From the NCBI GenBank assembly GCA_050011095.1, contig JBEKJU010000274.1, forward strand, positions 1 to 5,147: a DNA stretch of 5,147 nucleotides, in the 5' to 3' direction. Of this stretch, positions 1 to 4,447 are shown piece after piece. Origin of the DNA: JBEKJU01 sp050011095. GTDB taxonomy: Bacteria > Desulfobacterota > Syntrophorhabdia > Syntrophorhabdales > WCHB1-27. The position numbers and the translations under genes are program-made. The notes below the pieces were generated by a model. It ran no database searches. It was not told where the DNA came from and worked only from the letters and a program-made list of their open reading frames with translations. Position 1 is the stretch's first letter. Each line of letters opens with the position of its first letter.

Positions 1-2
1 CC

Positions 3-452
3 TTAATTAGACGCACCTGGTCAGATTACACGGTAAGAGAAACGACGAAGGCAAAGACAAAGGAATGGATACCGCTTTCCGGACGAGCCGTGGAGATAGC
101 AGAGGACAACTGTCGAGGCAAACACCCGGAGGCATGGCTGTTCATCAACCCTAACAGCGGCTCAACCTTTCGCCCTAAGCGACTGGGCGCCATATGGAAC
201 GAGTACAGCGGAATTGATGTCACGCTTTATGAAGCCACCCGGCACAGTTTCTGCACACAACTCGTGGAAGATGGAACCCCCCTCCCCGTCATCCGGAAAC
301 TTGCCCGGCATGCCGACATCCGGACCACTCAAAAGTATGTCCATGTGACGGATGACGTAGCACGCGCCGCGGTAGAGAGACGAGGAAAGGGAAAGCTCCT
401 ATATCTCGAAAGCGAAAAGAAAGCGAAAAGAGGTACACCCGATGAAAAGTAA
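3..452 (+). CDS. Tyrosine recombinase / phage-type integrase, C-terminal part (5' end outside window)
   Basis: The reading frame is open from the first in-frame codon at position 3, so the gene enters from the left and only the last 149 residues are visible. They form the C-terminal half of the catalytic domain of a tyrosine site-specific recombinase, which cuts and rejoins DNA at att sites through a phosphotyrosine. Visible parts, numbered within the fragment, are the beta-hairpin with the likely catalytic Lys (TKAKTKEWIPL, K16), the second catalytic Arg in ATRHSF (R80), the late His in LARHAD (H103) and the nucleophile in TTQKYVHV (Y112). The usual His three residues before R80 (HxxR) is Glu here, and LGH reads ARH. 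The first catalytic Arg lies off the window. After Tyr112 comes a Lys/Arg-rich tail. The gene ends 22 bp from the 3' end of tRNA-Ser, so it is probably the integrase of an element inserted there. Its A-rich codons look unlike the genes to the right. Confidence 0.9.
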   Translation, partial: LIRRTWSDYTVRETTKAKTKEWIPLSGRAVEIAEDNCRGKHPEAWLFINPNSGSTFRPKRLGAIWNEYSGIDVTLYEATRHSFCTQLVEDGTPLPVIRKLARHADIRTTQKYVHVTDDVARAAVERRGKGKLLYLESEKKAKRGTPDEK

Positions 453-474
453 GGAAACACAAGGGGAAATAGAA

Positions 475-561
475 CGGAGGGAGTAGGATTCGAACCCACG
501 GGGCGCTTGCACGCCCAACGGTTTTCAAGACCGCCGCTTTCGGCCGCTCAGCCATCCCTCC
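475..561 (-). tRNA. tRNA-Ser (anticodon UGA)
   Basis: Read on the minus strand, this folds as a complete class II tRNA of 87 nt. The acceptor stem GGAGGGA/TCCCTCC (561-555 with 482-476) is perfect. The anticodon loop is CTTGAAA with TGA at 527-525, so it reads UCA and, by wobble, other UCN serine codons. The long variable arm (GGGCG/CGCCC stem) is the serine-type hallmark, and the T loop is TTCGAAT. The discriminator base at 475 is G, as usual for tRNA-Ser. CCA is not encoded; the next bases are TTC, so it must be added enzymatically. The 3' end faces the integrase gene, making this the likely attachment site of the element to the left. Beyond the 3' end I see a U-rich stretch but no clear hairpin terminator. 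Confidence 0.97.
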
Positions 562-570
562 GTCTTCTCT

Positions 571-599
571 ATTTTAGCGTCTGCCCTTGTGGTTTGCAA
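571..599 (-). promoter_or_regulatory. Sigma70-type promoter of tRNA-Ser
   Basis: On the minus strand, TTGCAA (599-594) and TAAAAT (576-571) are separated by exactly 17 bp. Transcription would start within a few bases of the mature tRNA 5' end at 561. The spacing and position make it convincing although the -35 box matches consensus at only 4 of 6 bases. It means the tRNA does not depend on read-through from fabH. Confidence 0.7.
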
Positions 600-643
600 C
601 ATGTCCCAGGGCCTCCGCGATGGAATCGAAGAATCAGCCGGCC

Positions 644-1630
644 CTACCACTCGATGAGGCTGCTTCCCCACGTCAGTCCGCCTCCGAAGGCGGTGAGGAC
701 CACCCGCTTGCCTGATGTGATGGTCCCGTCCCTCACCGCTTCATCGAGCGCTATGGGGACGGTGGCTGAAGAGATGTTACCGAACCGCTCGATGGTCATG
801 TACACCTTATCCATAGACACCTTGAGCTTCTTCGCCACGCCCTGGATGATCCTGATATTGGCCTGATGGGGGATGATAACGTCGATATCGTCCATGGTGT
901 AGCCATGGGACGCCGCCGCCTCCTCCGCCGCGTCCGCGAACCTGCCCACCGCGACCTTGAACGATTTGTTTGCCTCTATCATCTTGAGGAAGTGGAGCTT
1001 CTTGTCCACGCTTTCATGGGAGATAGGGGTAGTGAGGGAACCTCCTCCCGGCATCAGCAAGGTGTCGCCATTCGCCCCGTCCGTATGGATATGGGTGGAA
1101 AGGACGTCGTGGCCGGAGGCCGTCTCGGTCAGGACGACCGCCCCGGCCCCGTCGCCCCACAGGATGCAACTCTCCCTCTCCTCCCAGTTCACCGTCCGCG
1201 TCATGATCTCGCCCGCACAGACGAGGGCTGTTTTGTTCGCACCGGCGCGTATCAGCTTGTCGGCCACGTGAAGGGCGAAAATAAAACCCGAGCACGCAGC
1301 GGTGATGTCGAAGGAGACGGCCTTCTGGCAGTGAAGCTTCGCTTCGAGCCAGTTGGCCCCGGCCGGGCAGTGCGTATCGGGGGTTATGGTGGCGAGGATA
1401 ATGAGATCGATGTCATCGCCCTTCACACCCGCCGTTTCCATTGCACGCTCGCAGGCAATTTTCGCGAGATCGGACGTCGCCGTACCCTTATCCGCGATCC
1501 GCCTCTCCCTTATGCCGGTCCGCGTATAGATCCATTCATCGGATGTATCGAGAAACTTCTCTATGTCGTGATTGCTCAATATCTTTTCCGGCACGTACGA
1601 ACCGGTCCCTACGACGCCTATCCTTTTCAT
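644..1630 (-). CDS. fabH: Beta-ketoacyl-ACP synthase III (FabH)
   Basis: FabH condenses acetyl-CoA (or another short acyl-CoA) with malonyl-ACP to begin type II fatty-acid synthesis in the cytoplasm. The 328-residue product has the normal family length. The catalytic triad is complete: Cys113 in DITAACSGF, His255 in IIPHQAN and Asn285 in FGNISSAT. The C-terminal AFGGGLTWG motif (314-322) and the N-terminal GTGSYVPE are also present. I chose the ATG at 1630 because it gives the usual MKRIGVVGTG start, has AGAGG 5 nt upstream, and lies just after a promoter. A longer frame to 1696 would begin upstream of the promoter's -35 box. fabH is often next to plsX and fabD/fabG, but here it stands alone between a CooT-family gene and tRNA-Ser, on the same strand as both. 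The N-terminal FLDTSDEWIYTRTGIRERR is standard, and nothing suggests decay. Confidence 0.97.
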   Translation of the reverse strand: MKRIGVVGTGSYVPEKILSNHDIEKFLDTSDEWIYTRTGIRERRIADKGTATSDLAKIACERAMETAGVKGDDIDLIILATITPDTHCPAGANWLEAKLHCQKAVSFDITAACSGFIFALHVADKLIRAGANKTALVCAGEIMTRTVNWEERESCILWGDGAGAVVLTETASGHDVLSTHIHTDGANGDTLLMPGGGSLTTPISHESVDKKLHFLKMIEANKSFKVAVGRFADAAEEAAASHGYTMDDIDVIIPHQANIRIIQGVAKKLKVSMDKVYMTIERFGNISSATVPIALDEAVRDGTITSGKRVVLTAFGGGLTWGSSLIEW

Positions 1631-1635
1631 TCGGA

Positions 1636-1641
1636 CCTCTC
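1636..1641 (-). promoter_or_regulatory. Ribosome binding site of fabH
   Basis: GAGAGG on the minus strand, 5 nt before the ATG at 1630. It decides the start in favour of MKRIGV over the in-frame upstream ATG at 1696. Confidence 0.7.
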
Positions 1642-1661
1642 GGACTATATGTTTTTGCCAC

Positions 1662-1692
1662 TTAATAGAACAGATGGAGATGGGCTTGTCAA
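1662..1692 (-). promoter_or_regulatory. Sigma70-type promoter of fabH
   Basis: On the minus strand a perfect TTGACA (1692-1687) is followed by TCTATT at 17 bp (1669-1664) or TATTAA at 19 bp (1667-1662). The start point would be near 1655, giving a leader of about 25 nt that includes the Shine-Dalgarno. This makes fabH an independent transcription unit. Confidence 0.65.
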
Positions 1693-1694
1693 GC

Positions 1695-1806
1695 AAAAGG
1701 CGGCTATCTCATTGGCGGAAGTCGCGTCCAGGCTGCGGACGGGACCGGCAGGGCCTGAGTAGCCGTCCGCCCGTTTGGGCATGAAAGCCTCCATCCCTTA
1801 GCCGCC
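1695..1806 (-). ncRNA. Candidate structured RNA (nested inverted repeats) between the CooT-like gene and fabH
   Basis: On the minus strand, three perfect helices are nested. The outer one is GGCGGCTA (1806-1799) with TAGCCGCC (1706-1699), 8 bp, followed directly by TTTT (1698-1695). The middle one is AGGCT (1790-1786) with AGCCT (1734-1730). The inner one is GCGGACGG (1770-1763) with CCGTCCGC (1742-1735), 8 bp. A short hairpin GCCC-AAAC-GGGC (1780-1769) partly competes with the inner helix. The T run follows the outer helix only in the minus orientation, which favours transcription in that direction, probably as read-through of the CooT-like gene; the T run ends just before the fabH -35 box. 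It matches no riboswitch, SRP, tmRNA or RNase P core that I know. It could be a cotranscribed 3' UTR with an unusually large terminator, a small RNA, or chance pairing in G+C-rich spacer. Confidence 0.3.
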
Positions 1807-1846
1807 CCAGGCGCGTCAGGGTCCGGCCGATGCCCTTTTCATTGAC

Positions 1847-1868
1847 AGGCCAATCCTCATCATGGCCT
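1847..1868. repeat. Inverted repeat at the end of the CooT-like gene
   Basis: AGGCCA (1847-1852) and TGGCCT (1863-1868) form a perfect 6-bp stem with a 10-nt loop, overlapping the CooT-like stop codon (1867-1869). No T run follows on the minus strand, so it is not a typical intrinsic terminator. It may protect or attenuate the mRNA end, or be chance. Confidence 0.35.
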
Positions 1869-2055
1869 AATGTGCGTAAATGGTGATCCGGTGGGAGAGC
1901 AGATCAATCTGATGTATCCTTCCCTGAACCACCTTCTCCTCACCGAAGAGGTTGATGAGCTTGAGGGCCCCGCCTTCCGGCGTGACGCTCACCACATCCT
2001 GCAGGACGAGAACCTCTTTCCCATCGTGGATGACGTAGGCCGCGGTCTGACACAT
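1867..2055 (-). CDS. CooT family nickel-binding protein (small, 62 aa)
   Basis: The 62-residue product starts MCQTAAYVI and continues with the pattern VLQDVVSVTPEGG, LKLINLFGEEK and RIHQIDLLSHRITI. That matches the CooT family: tiny beta-strand proteins that begin Met-Cys. In characterised CooT, a dimer binds one nickel ion through Cys2 and serves nickel delivery to carbon monoxide dehydrogenase; Cys2 is present here. Many family members lie away from CO dehydrogenase genes and their role is unproven, so only the family is assigned. The ATG at 2055 has a strong GGGAGGT site 7 nt upstream and a promoter at 2085-2113. It is divergent from the flippase-like gene and 236 bp upstream of fabH on the same strand. 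No coo, cdh/acs or nickel-transport genes are in the window. Confidence 0.85.
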   Translation of the reverse strand: MCQTAAYVIHDGKEVLVLQDVVSVTPEGGALKLINLFGEEKVVQGRIHQIDLLSHRITIYAH

Positions 2056-2061
2056 ATGGTT

Positions 2062-2068
2062 ACCTCCC
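2062..2068 (-). promoter_or_regulatory. Ribosome binding site of the CooT-like gene
   Basis: GGGAGGT on the minus strand, ending 6 nt before the ATG at 2055. It is the strongest Shine-Dalgarno in the window and makes translation of this very short gene credible. Confidence 0.75.
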
Positions 2069-2084
2069 GCTATAGCTTACCTTA

Positions 2085-2113
2085 ATTACATCATGAGTTG
2101 GGAATCGACTCAA
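2085..2113 (-). promoter_or_regulatory. Promoter of the CooT-like gene
   Basis: On the minus strand, TTGAGT (2113-2108) and TGTAAT (2090-2085) are spaced by 17 bp. Transcription would begin near 2078, leaving a leader of about 22 nt containing the GGGAGGT site. Confidence 0.55.
2094..2112. promoter_or_regulatory. Dyad in the CooT-like promoter, possible operator
   Basis: A 19-bp imperfect palindrome has TGAGT (2094-2098) and ACTCA (2108-2112) as perfect outer arms. It covers most of the -35 box and the adjacent spacer, where a bound repressor would block RNA polymerase. No regulator gene is nearby, and a 5-bp arm can arise by chance. Confidence 0.3.
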
Positions 2114-2171
2114 TAACTTTCGCGCGCCCGCCGCCCTTTTCGCGATTGTCCGGGTGCGGGCGAGAAAAACG

Positions 2172-2200
2172 TGGAAAAAGCGGATACTTTACACTATAAT
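2172..2200 (+). promoter_or_regulatory. Promoter of the flippase-like gene
   Basis: A perfect TATAAT (2195-2200) lies 17 bp after TGGAAA (2172-2177). Transcription would start near 2206-2208, only about 3-5 nt before the ATG at 2211. The in-frame ATG at 2199 lies inside the -10 box and the in-frame GTG at 2154 is upstream of it, so neither could be used on this transcript. Confidence 0.5.
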
Positions 2201-2210
2201 GCGTAGTCCG

Positions 2211-3194
2211 ATGAAAAAACGCCTCTTTATCACCATCTTCGGTTTCACTGTCAGCATCGTCCTCCTTTACCTCTCCATGAGGGGCATCGAGTTCAGGAAG
2301 ATCTGGTCGATCCTCAGGCAGATAAACCCGTTCCTTGTCCCGTTGCCCCTGGTCTTCATTGCCTGCGCGATCTGCCTGTCCGCGTTCAGGTGGTCGAAGG
2401 TCGCCGGGTCCTCCGTACGTTTCAGGGATACCTTCACTGCCCTGCTCATCGGCATGTTCGTCAACAACGTGCTGCCGGCGCGGCTCGGTGAGGTTGCCCG
2501 CGGCTACGTGCTCTCCCACAAGACGAAGCTCTCCTTTACCTATTCTTTCTCGACGGTCCTTCTCGACCGGTTCTTCGACCTTACGGGGCTTTTGTTGATG
2601 ACCCTTCTCTTTTTCCCGAGGGCCAGTCTCCCGCCCAGGGTGTCCCAGGGGATCTACGTGGTCATCGGTGTGGTCGTGTTCTGCGTGCTGATGATCATCC
2701 TGATGAGCCGCCAGGGCTTCGCAAACCATCTGGCCAAGGGGTTCACCGCAGTGGAGAGGTCTTTTCTTTCACGATTCGCGAGAAGGATAATAGAGGTGCA
2801 GGAAAACCTCTCCCGCATCGGCTCTCCGCTGACGATCGTCTTTTTCGTGATCATCTCTTTCTGCATATGGTTTTCCATGAGCATGGCCCTCTGGGTCGTC
2901 ACCGTCGCCCTGGGTGTTCCCGTCAATATACGATATGTGCCCTTTGTGTGCGCTCTCCTGAATGTCGGCATCTCCGTTCCTTCCTCGCCCGGCTATGTGG
3001 GACTCTATCAATTCCTGCTGGTCTACCTGCTCTCTATCTTCGGCGTGCCGAAGTACGAAGGCTTTACCATATCGGTACTCTATCATGCGTCCTGGTACAT
3101 ACCCTATTCAATCGTCGGGTTCGCCCTTCTTTTGAGGGAGCATCTCCGGATAAGGGACATTCAAAAGCTCGAAACGGAAGAGAGCATGGATTGA
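2211..3194 (+). CDS. Flippase-like / lysylphosphatidylglycerol synthase TM-domain family membrane protein
   Basis: This 327-residue polytopic inner-membrane protein has hydrophobic segments at about 5-23, 41-60, 74-89, 124-136, 148-166, 207-240 and 270-285, plus a last one near 295-308. Family signatures are NNVLPARLGEVARGY (85-99), LLDRFFDL (117-124) and PSSPGYVGLYQ (257-267), the usual P-x-x-PG motif near the C-terminus. The family (the membrane part of MprF, AglD-like and UPF0104 proteins) is associated with moving or modifying lipids or lipid-linked sugars. There is no soluble lysyl-transferase domain, so it is not a full MprF; the substrate is unknown. I chose the ATG at 2211 (MKKRLFITIF); GTG 2154 and ATG 2199 are in-frame alternatives, and none has a Shine-Dalgarno. 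It lies 77 bp before lptF on the same strand, suggesting an envelope-lipid role. Confidence 0.85.
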   Translation: MKKRLFITIFGFTVSIVLLYLSMRGIEFRKIWSILRQINPFLVPLPLVFIACAICLSAFRWSKVAGSSVRFRDTFTALLIGMFVNNVLPARLGEVARGYVLSHKTKLSFTYSFSTVLLDRFFDLTGLLLMTLLFFPRASLPPRVSQGIYVVIGVVVFCVLMIILMSRQGFANHLAKGFTAVERSFLSRFARRIIEVQENLSRIGSPLTIVFFVIISFCIWFSMSMALWVVTVALGVPVNIRYVPFVCALLNVGISVPSSPGYVGLYQFLLVYLLSIFGVPKYEGFTISVLYHASWYIPYSIVGFALLLREHLRIRDIQKLETEESMD

Positions 3195-3209
3195 CCTTCA
3201 TCTTTTTTT

Positions 3210-3231
3210 CGTGCAGCCCGCCGTGCAGCCC
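3210..3231 (+). repeat. Tandem 10-bp direct repeat upstream of lptF
   Basis: CGTGCAGCCC occurs at 3210-3219 and again at 3222-3231, a 12-bp period or just over one helical turn, ending 5 bp before the TTGACA at 3237. Position and phasing fit two binding sites for an activator, but no regulator is known and it could be a small duplication. Confidence 0.45.
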
Positions 3232-3236
3232 CCAAA

Positions 3237-3266
3237 TTGACACCGGACGGTCGCGGGTGATAGATT
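3237..3266 (+). promoter_or_regulatory. Possible promoter of lptF
   Basis: A perfect TTGACA (3237-3242) is followed at 18 bp by TAGATT (3261-3266), 4 of 6 to consensus. Transcription would start at or just after 3272, the A of the lptF ATG. This would separate lptFG from the upstream membrane gene, unless the match is accidental and all three genes are cotranscribed. Confidence 0.4.
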
Positions 3267-3271
3267 AAGAG

Positions 3272-4447
3272 ATGAAAAGGGTTGGATTCCTGCGGAAGAG
3301 GTTTTATCTTTACCTGCTCAAAGAGCTGGTCCTGCTCTTTTTCATATCCGTCGCCGTATTCACGTTCATTCTCGTTATGAGCCGACTGGGAAAAATGGCG
3401 GACCTCGTGATCAACAAGGGTGTCCAGCCGAAGGACATCGTCCTGCTCATCGCCTATTCCTGTCCCCCCTTCATGACATTTACCCTTCCGATGGCATTCC
3501 TCCTGTCCGTTGTCGTGGTCCTCGGGAGGCTTTCGAGCGAGAACGAGATACTGGCGCTGAAGGCGAGCGGGGTCAACCTGATGTGCCTTTTCGTGCCCAT
3601 CTCCATGCTCGGTCTCATGGTATTCCTTGCGGGCTTTCTGAACAACAGCCTCCTCCTCAGCAGAAGCAGCGACGCCTTCCGCAATACCCTGGCCGACATA
3701 GCGAAGAAGGGAATCTCCATCGAGGACAAAGAGGGCATTTTCAACGACAGCATCCCCGGCGTCGTCATATATATCGACAAGGTGGACGCACAGAAAAAGG
3801 TCCTGAGCGGCATCGTCATCTCCGACGACAGGGACGAGGGGGTTCGGCAGACCGTGGCGGCCCAGACAGGGACGGTCAATGTCGACACCACCACACTCGA
3901 TCTCTCCTTCAAGCTGAAGAACGGCAGCCTCCAGCGATGGGAAAAACAAGCCGATGCATACAGGAGTCTCTCCTTCAAGGATTACACGTTTTCCCTCAAC
4001 CTTGCGAGCGTCCTGCCGAACAGGGAGTGGAGAAAGAGACCCTACGAGATGGACATTAATGAGCTGCGAAAGGCCTTTTCCGCTGCGAAGGGCGAAAGCA
4101 GATATGAGTTCTCCATTGAGATATACAAGAAATTCAGCATCCCCTTTTCCATCGTCGCCTTCGTGCTGCTCACCGTCCCTCTGGGGATCAAGAGGAAGAC
4201 GGAGGGGAAGTTTTCGGGCGTTGTCTACAGCCTCCTCATCTTTATCTGCTACTATATTCTGGCCGCCATCATGGAGAACATAGGCAAGATGTATGAGGTC
4301 ATGCCATTCCTGGTCTGCTTTGCCCCGAATATAATATTCTCCTTCGCCGGACTCTACCTCGTTACGCAGGTGAACAGCGAGGAACAGGGAAGGGTGTCGA
4401 AGAGACTCAAACAACTGTGGGAGCCGCGCTTTGCGAAGGCTAAGTAA
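3272..4447 (+). CDS. lptF: LPS export ABC transporter permease LptF
   Basis: LptF is one of the two transmembrane subunits of LptB2FG, which extracts lipopolysaccharide from the inner membrane and passes it to LptC and the periplasmic bridge. The 391-residue length suits the YjgP/YjgQ family. There are three N-terminal membrane helices (about 18-36, 56-84 and 102-124), then a periplasmic beta-jellyroll domain (about 130-270), then three C-terminal helices (about 286-304, 314-334 and 343-364). The conserved cytoplasmic coupling segment SSENEILALKASGVN lies at 88-102. VPLGIKRK follows helix 4. The ATG at 3272 gives a typical start; its Shine-Dalgarno is poor (GGGTGA at 3255-3260, 11 nt away). 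The end overlaps lptG by 17 bp. I call it LptF from gene order and sequence; it is the less certain of the F/G split, but the family is sure. Confidence 0.92.
   Translation: MKRVGFLRKRFYLYLLKELVLLFFISVAVFTFILVMSRLGKMADLVINKGVQPKDIVLLIAYSCPPFMTFTLPMAFLLSVVVVLGRLSSENEILALKASGVNLMCLFVPISMLGLMVFLAGFLNNSLLLSRSSDAFRNTLADIAKKGISIEDKEGIFNDSIPGVVIYIDKVDAQKKVLSGIVISDDRDEGVRQTVAAQTGTVNVDTTTLDLSFKLKNGSLQRWEKQADAYRSLSFKDYTFSLNLASVLPNREWRKRPYEMDINELRKAFSAAKGESRYEFSIEIYKKFSIPFSIVAFVLLTVPLGIKRKTEGKFSGVVYSLLIFICYYILAAIMENIGKMYEVMPFLVCFAPNIIFSFAGLYLVTQVNSEEQGRVSKRLKQLWEPRFAKAK
4419..4423 (+). promoter_or_regulatory. Ribosome binding site of lptG
   Basis: GGGAG inside the last codons of lptF, 7 nt before the TTG at 4431. 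It is the evidence for choosing that unusual start codon. Confidence 0.7.

Noticed and set aside
609..644. Inverted repeat GGGCC/GGCCC just after the fabH stop as a terminator
   Set aside because: Only 5 bp with a loop of about 26 nt and no T run, so not a credible intrinsic terminator.
866..1762. 298-codon open frame on the plus strand across fabH
   Set aside because: Antisense shadow of fabH, rich in Arg and Gly, with no family features; fabH has an intact active site, promoter and ribosome binding site.
1821..1863. Very short minus-strand ORF (about 15 codons, starting MMRIGLSMKR) after the CooT-like gene
   Set aside because: No ribosome binding site before its ATG and too short to judge; it is likely chance.
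2091..2729. 212-codon minus-strand frame over the flippase-like gene
   Set aside because: Composition typical of an antisense shadow (His, Asp, Glu and Arg rich), and it overlaps a gene with clear family motifs.
3195..3209. T run (3203-3209) after the flippase-like gene as a terminator
   Set aside because: No hairpin precedes it on the plus strand, so read-through into lptF remains possible.
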